Source: Oscillospiraceae bacterium
GTDB taxonomy: Bacteria; Bacillota; Clostridia; Oscillospirales; Oscillospiraceae
Direction of reading: 5' to 3'
Length of the DNA: 64,000 nt
NCBI GenBank assembly: GCA_902765595.1
Contig: CACXAQ010000001.1
Coordinates: 62,001-126,000, forward strand
The translations under genes and the position numbers were made by a program. The notes beneath the pieces are model-generated. The model saw only the letters and a program-made list of their open reading frames with translations, was not told the DNA's origin and did no database searches. Shown here piece by piece: positions 8,042-16,076 of this stretch. The number at the start of each line of letters is the position of its first letter. Positions within the stretch are counted from its first letter, which is position 1.

Positions 8042-9034
8042 TCAGATCGCTTTTTGCCGGACCAGGGCGTTTGCGGTCATCAGCGCGTACAGCGCCGGGT
8101 ACTGTCCGCGATCCATCAGCCGCAGCAGCAGCCGGTGCCGGGCGGGGAGCCGGGAGAGATAGGGGTTTTCCCGCCAGCGGGGAAATTTGGCGTCCAGGTC
8201 CCGGAGCAGTTCCCTTTGGAGGGAAGAGCCCGGCCGGGCCAGATTGACCCGTACCGTTGCGGCCAGGAGCTGATGCTGCACCGCGAGCATCTCCAGCTCC
8301 TGCCCGTAGGTCTGCAGGCAGCCCTGCGCCCAAAAGTCCTCCAGCACCAGGTTGATCGCCGGGATGATCTCCCGGTTGCGCAGGGGATCCTTTGCCCGGG
8401 TGATGGAGCCGGGGCGCTGCAGATAGCGCAGCCAGGGCCGATGGACGGCGCCCATCTGCCCGGCGCGCAGATAAAGCCGGGGGCAGGTGGCCAGATCCTC
8501 AAACCAGAGGCCCTCGGGGAAGCGGATGCCGCTCCCGGTAAAGAGACTCCGGCGCCAGAGCTTGTTGCAGGCGCTGGGCGGCGCGAAGAGCAGCGCGGGG
8601 TCGTCGGCCAGACGGAAGCCGCCTTCCCGATCGCAGCCGGACTGATAGGCGAGGACCCGGCCCTTGATGTTCACGGAGACGTAATCGAAAAAGAGAATGT
8701 CCCAGCCCCGGTCCAGGGCCTCCAGCATCTCCTTCAGGGCGCCGGGGGCCAGGGTGTCGTCGCTGTCCAGAAACAAGAGGTATTCACCCCCGGCCGCGTC
8801 GATGCCGGTGTTCCGGGCAGCGCCCAGGCCCCGGTTTTCCCGGGAGATCAGCCGGATCCGCCGGGGATAGCGCCGGGCGTAATCCTCCGCCAGGGCCCGG
8901 GAGCCGTCGGTGGACCCGTCGTCCACAGCAATGATCTCGCAGTCCTCCGTCGGGAAGGCCAGGACGGAATCCAGACAGGCGGGGAGATAGAGCTCCACGT
9001 TGTAGATGGGAATGATGATGGAGAGCCTGGGCAT
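8042..9034 (-). CDS. Glycosyltransferase family 2
   Basis: A 330-residue GT-A glycosyltransferase. The N-terminus is PRLSIIIPIYNVELYLPACL, followed by AVDDGSTDGSR and the metal-binding FLDSDDT near residue 88. ATG 9034 has GGAGG about 10 bases upstream, while the longer frame starts in poorly placed sequence. The C-terminal third is Arg/Leu-rich with no clear membrane segment. It resembles the GT2 at 2590-3522 in order of motifs but stands alone with its own terminator. It probably adds a sugar to a surface polymer; the substrate is unknown. Confidence 0.9.
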   Translation of the reverse strand: MPRLSIIIPIYNVELYLPACLDSVLAFPTEDCEIIAVDDGSTDGSRALAEDYARRYPRRIRLISRENRGLGAARNTGIDAAGGEYLLFLDSDDTLAPGALKEMLEALDRGWDILFFDYVSVNIKGRVLAYQSGCDREGGFRLADDPALLFAPPSACNKLWRRSLFTGSGIRFPEGLWFEDLATCPRLYLRAGQMGAVHRPWLRYLQRPGSITRAKDPLRNREIIPAINLVLEDFWAQGCLQTYGQELEMLAVQHQLLAATVRVNLARPGSSLQRELLRDLDAKFPRWRENPYLSRLPARHRLLLRLMDRGQYPALYALMTANALVRQKAI

Positions 9035-9098
9035 GATACGATACCTCCGGGAAATGACAGATGACATAGCGTGCCGAGCCTGCGGGCGCAGAAAAGAC

Positions 9099-9127
9099 TT
9101 GCCCCGGGCGGCGCTTTGGGTTATAAT
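9099..9127 (+). promoter_or_regulatory. Promoter of the lepB-rbgA-rnhB-yraN operon
   Basis: TTGCCC (9099-9104) and a consensus TATAAT (9122-9127) are 17 bases apart. lepB starts 55 bases downstream. Confidence 0.78.
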
Positions 9128-9181
9128 AACCTGTAACGACCATTTTCCCGCATTCTGCGGGTTTTCAAACAGGAGAAGAGC

Positions 9182-9775
9182 ATGAGTAAAGCCAAAATGA
9201 CAAAAGCAGAGGAAAAGGCGGAGCGGGAGGCGCTCAGCCCCGGGGAGCGTTCCCGGCGGGAGCTGTACGACTGGCTCCAGAGCCTGATGGCGGCGCTGAT
9301 TTTCTGTGTGCTGCTGTTTTCCTTTGTGATCCGGCTGATCGATGTGAGCGGCCCGTCCATGAACCCCACCCTCTATGAGGGCAACAAGCTCCTGGTTTCG
9401 GACCTGTTCTATAAGCCCAAGGCCGGGGACGTGGTCATTTTCAAGAGCGATAACTACGACCCCAACAAGGCCCTGGTGAAGCGGGTCGTGGCCACCGAGG
9501 GGCAGGAGGTCAACATCGACTTTGAAAACGGCATCGTCTATGTGGACGGCGAGCCCCTGGACGAGTCGGCCTACGTGGCCGAGCCCACCTACTCCAAGCT
9601 GGACTTCATCGGCCCCAAGACCGTGCCGGAGGGCTGCGTGTTCGTCCTGGGCGACAACCGCAACTCCTCCCGGGACAGCCGCTACTCCCAGATCGGCATG
9701 GTGGACGAGCGGATGATCCTGGGCAAGGTTTACGCGGTGGTCTATCCCTTCTCGGAATTCAAGTGGGTGCGCTGA
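9182..9775 (+). CDS. lepB: Signal peptidase I
   Basis: A 197-residue type I signal peptidase that removes signal peptides from exported proteins at the outer membrane face. One membrane anchor lies at about residues 34-53. The catalytic Ser59 is in SGPSMNPT and the general-base Lys100 is in ALVKRVVA; GDNRNSSRDSR is the family box E. AGGAG precedes ATG 9182. Its stop overlaps the rbgA start (TGATG), so the two are coupled. Confidence 0.96.
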   Translation: MSKAKMTKAEEKAEREALSPGERSRRELYDWLQSLMAALIFCVLLFSFVIRLIDVSGPSMNPTLYEGNKLLVSDLFYKPKAGDVVIFKSDNYDPNKALVKRVVATEGQEVNIDFENGIVYVDGEPLDESAYVAEPTYSKLDFIGPKTVPEGCVFVLGDNRNSSRDSRYSQIGMVDERMILGKVYAVVYPFSEFKWVR

Positions 9776-10671
9776 TGGCAGACAATCCCTATGAAAAAAT
9801 GAACATCCAGTGGTTTCCAGGTCACATGACCAAGGCCCAGCGGATGATCGAGGAAAACCTGAAGCTGGTGGACGCGGTGTGCGAGATCCTGGACGCCCGC
9901 ATCCCCCGGTCCAGCCGGAACCCGGATATCGACCGGCTCGCCGGCGATAAGCCCCGGCTCGTGATCCTGAACCGGATCGACCTGGCGGACCCCGCGGTCA
10001 CCGCCCGCTGGCGGCGGACCTTTGAAGACAAGGGCCTTGCCATCCTGGAGACGGACGCCAAAAGCGGCAAGGGCGTGAAGGACTTTGCCCCCGCCGTGCG
10101 GCGGCTTCTGAAGGACAAGCTGGCGGAGTTCGAGGCCAAGGGCCAGGTGGGCCGCCCTCTCCGGGTCATGATCCTGGGGATCCCCAACGTGGGCAAGTCC
10201 ACCTTCATCAACAAGGTGGCCGGGCGCAAGGCCGCCATAGCCGGAGACAAGCCCGGCGTCACCCGGGGCAAGCAGTGGATCAACATCGACCGGGGCCTGG
10301 ATCTGCTGGACACCCCCGGCATCCTCTGGCCCAAGTTCGACAGCCAGGAGGTGGGGGAGATGCTGGCCATCACCAACGCCATCAAGGCGGACGTGCTGGA
10401 CAAGGAGACCCTGGGCGCCAATTTCATGCTGCGCCTGCGGGAATACTATCCCCAGGCCCTGACCGAGCGCTATAAATTCAGCCCCGACCCGGACATGAAC
10501 GGTTTTGAGCTGCTGGAAGAGGCGGCGAAGAAGCGGGGCTTTCTCGTCTCCCGTGGGGAGTACGATATTGAACGCATGGCCAACACCCTTTTGGGGGAAT
10601 ATCACGACGGCAAATTGGGCCGCCTGAGCCTGGAGCAGCCGGATGACGGATCTTTGGACACTGGAAAATGA
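9775..10671 (+). CDS. rbgA: Ribosome biogenesis GTPase RbgA (YlqF)
   Basis: A 298-residue circularly permuted GTPase acting late in 50S subunit assembly. As expected for the family, the G4 motif (NRID, about residue 64) comes before G1 (GIPNVGKST, about 138-146) and G3 (DTPG). The N-terminal IQWFPGHMTKAQR is diagnostic. Translation starts at ATG 9775, overlapping the lepB stop. The 3' end overlaps rnhB by 29 bases. The order lepB-rbgA-rnhB is conserved in Firmicutes. Confidence 0.96.
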   Translation: MADNPYEKMNIQWFPGHMTKAQRMIEENLKLVDAVCEILDARIPRSSRNPDIDRLAGDKPRLVILNRIDLADPAVTARWRRTFEDKGLAILETDAKSGKGVKDFAPAVRRLLKDKLAEFEAKGQVGRPLRVMILGIPNVGKSTFINKVAGRKAAIAGDKPGVTRGKQWINIDRGLDLLDTPGILWPKFDSQEVGEMLAITNAIKADVLDKETLGANFMLRLREYYPQALTERYKFSPDPDMNGFELLEEAAKKRGFLVSRGEYDIERMANTLLGEYHDGKLGRLSLEQPDDGSLDTGK

Positions 10672-11242
10672 AATAGCCGCCGAGGGCTACGAGACCCTCT
10701 GCGGCGTGGACGAGGCGGGCCGCGGCCCGCTGGCGGGGCCGGTGTACGCCGCCGCGGTGATCCTGCCCCGGGGCCTGGTGATCCCGGGCCTGAACGACTC
10801 CAAGAAGCTCACGGAAAAACGGCGGGAGGAGCTCTTCAATGTGATTTGCGGGCAGGCGGAGGCGTACAGCATCGCTTTTGCCACGGTGGAGGAGATCGAG
10901 GAAAAGAACATCCTGGGCGCCACCATGCTGGCCATGAACCGGGCCATCGCGGGCCTTGGGAAAAAGCCGGATCTGGCGCTCATCGACGGCAACCGCAGCG
11001 CCGGGATCCAATTCCCCAGCCGCTGCGTGGTGAAGGGGGACGCCCGCTGCGCCGACATCGCCGCGGCATCCATCCTGGCCAAGGTCAGCCGGGACCGGGT
11101 CATGCTGGAGCTGGCCAAAGAGTACCCCCAGTATCATTTTGAGCAGCACAAGGGCTACGGGACGGCGCTGCACTACGCGGCGCTGCGGGAATTCGGCCCC
11201 AGTCCCGTCCACCGCCCCAGCTTTTTGAAGAAGATGCATTAA
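10643..11242 (+). CDS. rnhB: Ribonuclease HII
   Basis: A 199-residue RNase HII that cuts the RNA strand of RNA-DNA hybrids and single ribonucleotides in DNA. The catalytic motif CGVDEAGRGPLAGPV (Asp23, Glu24) and LIDGN (Asp115) are intact, as is the C-terminal YPQYHFEQHKGYGT block. The start lies inside the end of rbgA, so translation is probably coupled. Confidence 0.96.
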   Translation: MTDLWTLENEIAAEGYETLCGVDEAGRGPLAGPVYAAAVILPRGLVIPGLNDSKKLTEKRREELFNVICGQAEAYSIAFATVEEIEEKNILGATMLAMNRAIAGLGKKPDLALIDGNRSAGIQFPSRCVVKGDARCADIAAASILAKVSRDRVMLELAKEYPQYHFEQHKGYGTALHYAALREFGPSPVHRPSFLKKMH

Positions 11243-11245
11243 CAG

Positions 11246-11608
11246 ATGATGGACACTCGTTCCCTTGGACAATTCGGAGAAGAACAGGCGGCACGGTATC
11301 TGCGCCGCCGTTTTTATCACATCGTGGAGCGAAACTTCCGCTGCCGCTTCGGGGAGATCGACCTGATCGTGCGGCGCGGCGGGATCCTGGCCTTTGTGGA
11401 GGTCAAGCTCCGGCGGGACGCCTCCCACGGCGAAGCGAGGGAGTTCGTCACCGCCCGGAAGCAGGAGCGCCTCCGCGCCGCGGCGGAGCTGTGGCTGAGC
11501 CAGCACGAGACGCCGCTCCAGCCCCGTTTTGACGTTGTCGAGGTCTATGCCCCCCGGGGCGAGGACGGGCCGGTTCAGATCCGGCACATCGAAAACGCGT
11601 TTATGTAA
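11246..11608 (+). CDS. YraN / UPF0102 endonuclease-like protein
   Basis: A 120-residue UPF0102 (YraN) protein. GEIDLIVRRG and LAFVEVKLRR carry the D-x(n)-E-x-K arrangement of the restriction-endonuclease-like fold. The family usually follows rnhB, as here, three bases after its stop. Two adjacent ATGs (11246, 11249) are possible starts. Its biochemical role is poorly defined; nuclease activity is an inference from the fold. Confidence 0.92.
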   Translation: MMDTRSLGQFGEEQAARYLRRRFYHIVERNFRCRFGEIDLIVRRGGILAFVEVKLRRDASHGEAREFVTARKQERLRAAAELWLSQHETPLQPRFDVVEVYAPRGEDGPVQIRHIENAFM

Positions 11609-11628
11609 AATAGTCGCCTTTTGACGCC

Positions 11629-11733
11629 CCTGTCATTGCGAGCCAGTGCGCTCACTGGCGCGGCAATCCGTTCTCCCTATCTGGAGACGAGAGAGGCGGA
11701 TTGCCACGTCGCTGCGCTCCTCGCAATGACAGG
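11629..11733. repeat. 105-base nested palindromic repeat
   Basis: Terminal arms CCTGTCATTGCGAG (11629-11642) and CTCGCAATGACAGG (11720-11733) are perfect inverted repeats. Inside them GGCAATCCG (11652-11660) pairs with CGGATTGCC (11697-11705), and GCCAGTG/CACTGGC forms a small side hairpin. The core words (GTCATTGCGAG, GGCAATCC) belong to a widespread class of short non-coding repeats in bacterial intergenic regions. A degenerate copy lies at 46524-46635. Confidence 0.85.
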
Positions 11734-11740
11734 ATGCAGC

Positions 11741-11914
11741 TTAGTTTGTTCCTCTCGGGCAGAAGGTGCCGCAGTAGGTCTCGCCCTTGGTGACGGCCTT
11801 TTCGCTTTTCACCTTGATCTGTTCGGCGCAGCAGCGGCAGTCGGTGGTGTTGTACTTGCAGCTGGTCACGTCGCAGCCCACGCCGGGATTGGGGTCGTTG
11901 GACTTGGTATGCAT
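11741..11914 (-). CDS. DUF1540 domain mini-protein
   Basis: A 57-residue Cys-rich protein beginning MHTKSNDPNPG. It has eight Cys in the order C-x4-C-x6-C-x-C-C-x19-C-x3-C after position 14 (CDVTSCKYN, CRCC, ETYCGTFCP), which fits DUF1540, a small probably metal-binding domain. GAGGGAC lies just upstream of the ATG at 11914. A longer open frame on the same strand in another phase is not coding. It sits between the palindromic repeat and the phosphoesterase gene. Function unknown. Confidence 0.8.
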   Translation of the reverse strand: MHTKSNDPNPGVGCDVTSCKYNTTDCRCCAEQIKVKSEKAVTKGETYCGTFCPRGTN

Positions 11915-11985
11915 CGGGGTCCCTCCATTTCGTTTGGTCGGGATTAGTATTTGCAGGATCTGGGATCCTATACGGAGTTGAAAAA

Positions 11986-12675
11986 ATGGCGCTGTACGCG
12001 ATCGGGGATCTGCACCTCTCCCAGTCCGTGGAGAAACCCATGGACGTGTTCGGGGAGAAGTGGAAGGATCACGCGGAAAAACTGAAAAAAGGCTTTGCCG
12101 CGCTGGGCCCGGAGGACGTGACGGTGCTCTGCGGGGACCTGAGCTGGGCCATGGGCCTGGAGGAGGCGGGGGAGGACTTCCGCTTCATCCAGGAGCTGCC
12201 GGGGCAAAAGATCATCCTCAAGGGCAATCACGACTACTGGTGGAGCACGGCCACCAAGGCCATGCGCTTTTTTGCCGAAAAGGGCTTTGACAGCATCCGG
12301 ATCCTGAACAACAACTGCTGGCTCTACGGGGATATCGCCCTCTGCGGCACCCGGGGCTGGTTCTATGAGGAGGAGACCGGCACCGCGCACGACGGCAAGA
12401 TCATGCGCCGGGAGATCCTGCGGCTGGAGGCGTCCCTGAAGGCGGCGGGGGAGCGGGAGAAGATCGTTTTCCTCCACTACCCGCCCATCTACCAGAACTA
12501 CGAGTGCCAGGAGATCCTCTCCCTGCTGGAAGAGCACCGGGTCCGGCTCTGCTGCTACGGCCACATCCACGGCAAGGGCTGCTACAGCGCCTTCAAAGGC
12601 TGGCGCGGCTGCACCGAGTTCCGCCTGGTCTCCGCGGACTATGTGGACTTCGCCCCGGTGAAGCTGCTGGATTGA
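11986..12675 (+). CDS. Metallophosphoesterase
   Basis: A 229-residue calcineurin-like phosphoesterase. All metal-ligand motifs are visible: AIGDLHL (Asp8, His10), LCGDLSW, KGNHDYW, FLHYPP and YGHIHG. It resembles the YkuE/Mre11-type serine/threonine phosphatase branch found in Clostridia; the actual substrate cannot be deduced. GGAG precedes ATG 11986. It is monocistronic. Confidence 0.92.
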   Translation: MALYAIGDLHLSQSVEKPMDVFGEKWKDHAEKLKKGFAALGPEDVTVLCGDLSWAMGLEEAGEDFRFIQELPGQKIILKGNHDYWWSTATKAMRFFAEKGFDSIRILNNNCWLYGDIALCGTRGWFYEEETGTAHDGKIMRREILRLEASLKAAGEREKIVFLHYPPIYQNYECQEILSLLEEHRVRLCCYGHIHGKGCYSAFKGWRGCTEFRLVSADYVDFAPVKLLD

Positions 12676-12727
12676 GGAAAATGGCCGGAACGGACCGAAA
12701 AACGGCCGAATATTCAAGAATTTTTCA

Positions 12728-12756
12728 TTGATTTTATGCGCGTTATCTGATAAGAT
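12728..12756 (+). promoter_or_regulatory. Promoter of tig
   Basis: TTGATT (12728-12733) and TAAGAT (12751-12756) are 17 bases apart, 49 bases before the tig start codon. Confidence 0.6.
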
Positions 12757-12804
12757 AAGACGCTGTGTGTCAGTATTGTCACAGAATATAGGAGGAAAGC
12801 AAGC

Positions 12805-14121
12805 ATGATCGTCAAGAATGTAGAAAAGAAAGAAAACAACACCGCCCTGTTCCAGGTGGAGTCCGACGCCGCCGAGTTCGAGGCTGCCGTCAACGGCGCT
12901 TACCTGAAGAACAAGAGCAGTATCAATATTCCCGGCTTCCGCAAGGGCCACGCCCCCCGCGCCATTGTGGAGAACATGTACGGCCGCGAGGTGTTCTATC
13001 AGGACGCCATGGACGAGCTGGCGCCCAAGGCCTTTGAGTACGGCCTGCAGGAGGCTGAGCTGCGCATCGTCGGCCAGCCCTCCATCAGCAACGTGGAAGT
13101 CACCGAGGAGCGCACCGTGTGCTACACCTTCTCCGTCACGACCTATCCCGAGGTCACCCTGGGTCAGTACAAGGGCCTGAAGGCCCCCAAGGACGTGACC
13201 GTGGTCAGCGACGAAGAGGTGGAGGAAGAGCTGGAGAAGGCCCGCAAGCAGAACGCCCGCAAGGTCTCCGTGGAGGACCGGGCCGCCCAGTTGGGCGACA
13301 CCGCCAACATCGACTTTGACGGCTATCTGAACGGTGAGCGCTTTGACGGCGGCAAGGCCGAGGGTTACGACCTGGAGCTGGGCTCCAACTCCTTCGTCCC
13401 CGGCTTTGAGGAGCAGGTCGTCGGCATGCAGATCGGCGAGGAGAAGGATCTGGACATCACCTTCCCCGAGAACTACGTGGAGAACCTGGCCGGCAAGGCC
13501 GTTGTCTTCAAGGTCAAGCTCAACTCCCTGACCGTTCCGGAACTGCCTGAGGCGGACGATGAGTTTGCCAAGGACGTGTCCGAGTTCGACACCCTGGACG
13601 AGTACAAGGCTGACCTGCGCAAGAAGCTGCAGGAGCGCTACAACGACCAGGCGGAGACCGCTTTCCGCTCCCTCATCATGAAGCAGGCCGCCGACAACAT
13701 GACCGTGGACGTGCCCGACGCCATGATCCACGAGAAGGCCGAGGAGATCATCCGCAACTACGCCGCCAACTTCGGCATGACCGACCGCAGCGTGGAGCTG
13801 GAGAAGCTGGTGCGCATGATGGGCATCGATTCCGAGACCATGAACCAGAGCATCCTGCCCTCCGCCGACATGCAGGTCCGCACGGAGCTGCTGCTGGAGG
13901 CCGTTGCCAAGGCTGAGAACATCGAGATGACCGAGGAGGAGGCCGAGGCCTACCTCAAGCGCATCGCCGAGAGCGTCAATGCCAAGCCCGAGGAGATCAA
14001 GGAGTACTTCGGTATGGACACCATCCGCAACGAGTACCTGAAGGAGCAGGCCACCAACGTCATCATCGACAGCGCCGAGGTCGGCGAGATGCCCGAGAAG
14101 ACCGAGGAGACCGCAGAATAA
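12805..14121 (+). CDS. tig: Trigger factor
   Basis: A 438-residue ribosome-bound chaperone with peptidyl-prolyl isomerase activity. Domains in order: the N-terminal ribosome-binding domain with the GFRKGHAPR signature (about residue 45), an FKBP-like domain (about 155-240; GDTANIDFDGYL, FVPGFEEQVVGM), and the helical C-terminal chaperone domain. AGGAGG lies upstream of ATG 12805. It leads the run tig-clpP-clpX-lon-ysxC, so newly made proteins are folded or degraded by neighbouring gene products. Confidence 0.98.
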   Translation: MIVKNVEKKENNTALFQVESDAAEFEAAVNGAYLKNKSSINIPGFRKGHAPRAIVENMYGREVFYQDAMDELAPKAFEYGLQEAELRIVGQPSISNVEVTEERTVCYTFSVTTYPEVTLGQYKGLKAPKDVTVVSDEEVEEELEKARKQNARKVSVEDRAAQLGDTANIDFDGYLNGERFDGGKAEGYDLELGSNSFVPGFEEQVVGMQIGEEKDLDITFPENYVENLAGKAVVFKVKLNSLTVPELPEADDEFAKDVSEFDTLDEYKADLRKKLQERYNDQAETAFRSLIMKQAADNMTVDVPDAMIHEKAEEIIRNYAANFGMTDRSVELEKLVRMMGIDSETMNQSILPSADMQVRTELLLEAVAKAENIEMTEEEAEAYLKRIAESVNAKPEEIKEYFGMDTIRNEYLKEQATNVIIDSAEVGEMPEKTEETAE

Positions 14122-14178
14122 AAAATCCGGGATACGGATATGCTCTCTTGGATAAGATAGGAAAGGAGAGTTTTACCA

Positions 14179-14760
14179 ATGAGTTTAGTCCCTTACGTCG
14201 TGGAACAGACCAGCCGCGGGGAGCGGTCCTATGACATTTTCTCCCGCCTGCTGAACGACCGCATCATCATGCTGTCCGAGGAAGTCAACGACACCACCGC
14301 GAGCCTGATCGTGGCCCAGCTCCTGTATCTGGAGGCCCAGGACCCCGATAAGGACATCCAGTTTTATATCAACAGCCCCGGCGGCAGCGTGACCGCTGGC
14401 CTTGCGATCTACGACACCATGCAGTACATCAAGCCCGACGTCTCCACCATCTGCGTGGGGCTCGCGGCCTCGATGGGCGCGTTCCTGCTCTCGGCCGGCG
14501 CCAAGGGCAAGCGCATCGCCCTGCCCAACGCCGAGATCATGATCCACCAGCCCTCCGGCGGCAGCCAGGGCCAGGCCACGGATATCCAGATCCAGGCCGA
14601 GCAGATCCTGAAGATCAAGAAGCGGCTGAATGAGATCCTGGCGGCCAACACCGGCAAGACTGTGGAGGAGATCCAGCGCGACTGCGAGCGCGATCATTTC
14701 TTCACCGCCGAGGAGGCCCAGGCCTACGGCCTGATCGACAAGGTCATCTACAAGCGCTGA
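14179..14760 (+). CDS. clpP: ATP-dependent Clp protease proteolytic subunit
   Basis: A 193-residue ClpP serine protease that forms the barrel working with ClpX. The catalytic triad is clear: Ser98 in GLAASMGA, His123 in MIHQPSGG and Asp172 in CERDHFF. Length and sequence are canonical. AAAGGAGAG lies upstream of ATG 14179. It sits between tig and clpX. Confidence 0.98.
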   Translation: MSLVPYVVEQTSRGERSYDIFSRLLNDRIIMLSEEVNDTTASLIVAQLLYLEAQDPDKDIQFYINSPGGSVTAGLAIYDTMQYIKPDVSTICVGLAASMGAFLLSAGAKGKRIALPNAEIMIHQPSGGSQGQATDIQIQAEQILKIKKRLNEILAANTGKTVEEIQRDCERDHFFTAEEAQAYGLIDKVIYKR

Positions 14761-14834
14761 CAGTCAGCAACAGTATGAATCGGAACGGAGCGGGGCGGGC
14801 AGAAGCCTGTCCCGTTTCCGCATAGGAGAAACAT

Positions 14835-16028
14835 ATGGCAAGAACGGACGATAGAAGAAGCATCCGCTGCTCGTTCTGCGGCAAGCCCCAGTCCATGGTG
14901 AACCGGCTGATCGCGGGAAACGGCAGCTATATCTGCGACGAGTGCGTGCGCATGTGTATGAGCGTGATCGGGGAGATGAGCGAGCCTGCCTCCGCCCCGG
15001 TCAACGGTTACGACGGGCTGCCCCTGGTCTTCGAGAAGCTGCCCAAGCCCATGCAGATCAAGGCTCGCCTGGACGATTATGTGATCGGACAGGAGCGGGC
15101 CAAGGTCGTGCTGTCGGTGGCGGTCTACAACCACTACAAGCGCATCCTCCACGCCTCCAAGGACGATGTGGAGCTGCAGAAGAGCAACATCCTGCTCATC
15201 GGCCCCACCGGCAGCGGCAAGACCCTCTTCGCCCAGACCATGGCCAAGATGCTGGACGTTCCCTTCGCCATCGCCGACGCCACCACCCTCACCGAGGCGG
15301 GCTACGTGGGCGAGGACGTGGAGAACGTGATCCTCAAGCTCCTGCAGGCGGCGGATTTCGACGTGGAGCGGGCCCAGCGGGGCATCATCTACATCGACGA
15401 GATCGACAAGATCGCCCGCAAGAGCGAGAACACCTCCATCACCCGGGACGTGTCCGGCGAGGGCGTGCAGCAGGCGCTGTTGAAGCTGCTGGAGGGCACC
15501 ATCGCAAACGTCCCGCCTCAGGGCGGGCGCAAGCACCCCCACCAGGAGTTCATTCACGTGGACACCTCCAACATCCTCTTCATCTGCGGCGGCGCCTTCG
15601 ACGGGCTGGATAAGATCATCGAAAAGCGCACCGACAAGAAGACCATGGGCTTCGGCGCCGAGATCAACATCATCCCCGAGCTTATCGGCCGGCTCCCCGT
15701 GGTGGCGTCCCTGGATTCTCTCAACCGGGAGGATCTGGTGCGCATCCTGCAGGAGCCCAAGAACGCCATGACCAAGCAGTACCAGGCCCTCCTGGGCTTT
15801 GACGGCGTGGAGCTGGAGTATGAGCCGGCGGCCCTGGAGGCCATTGCCGACAAGGCCATCGAGCGCAAGATCGGCGCCCGCGGCCTCAGGAGCGTGATGG
15901 AGGGCGTTATGACCGAGATCATGTACGCCATCCCCTCCGACCCCACGGTGAGCAAGGTCGTCATCACCGCAGACTGTGTCAGAGGCGACGCCAAACCCAC
16001 CGTCCTGCACAAGAACGACAACACCTGA
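14835..16028 (+). CDS. clpX: Clp protease ATP-binding unfoldase subunit ClpX
   Basis: A 397-residue AAA+ unfoldase that feeds substrates to ClpP. The N-terminal zinc finger has Cys12, Cys15, Cys34 and Cys37 ([15 protein letters not shown]). Walker A is GPTGSGKT (near 122), Walker B is [10 protein letters not shown], the ClpP-contacting loop region carries GLIGRLP-like residues ([11 protein letters not shown]), and sensor 2 lies in GARGLRS. AGGAGAAAC precedes ATG 14835. Confidence 0.98.
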   Translation: MARTDDRRSIRCSFCGKPQSMVNRLIAGNGSYICDECVRMCMSVIGEMSEPASAPVNGYDGLPLVFEKLPKPMQIKARLDDYVIGQERAKVVLSVAVYNHYKRILHASKDDVELQKSNILLIGPTGSGKTLFAQTMAKMLDVPFAIADATTLTEAGYVGEDVENVILKLLQAADFDVERAQRGIIYIDEIDKIARKSENTSITRDVSGEGVQQALLKLLEGTIANVPPQGGRKHPHQEFIHVDTSNILFICGGAFDGLDKIIEKRTDKKTMGFGAEINIIPELIGRLPVVASLDSLNREDLVRILQEPKNAMTKQYQALLGFDGVELEYEPAALEAIADKAIERKIGARGLRSVMEGVMTEIMYAIPSDPTVSKVVITADCVRGDAKPTVLHKNDNT

Positions 16029-16076
16029 ATTGCAAACACGCTTTGCTATTGACTGAACTCCGGAAAGGAGGAAACC

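Noticed and set aside
11652..12041. 129-codon minus-strand frame over the repeat and the DUF1540 gene
   Set aside because: Out of phase with the Cys-patterned DUF1540 frame and composed of low-complexity sequence from the repeat.
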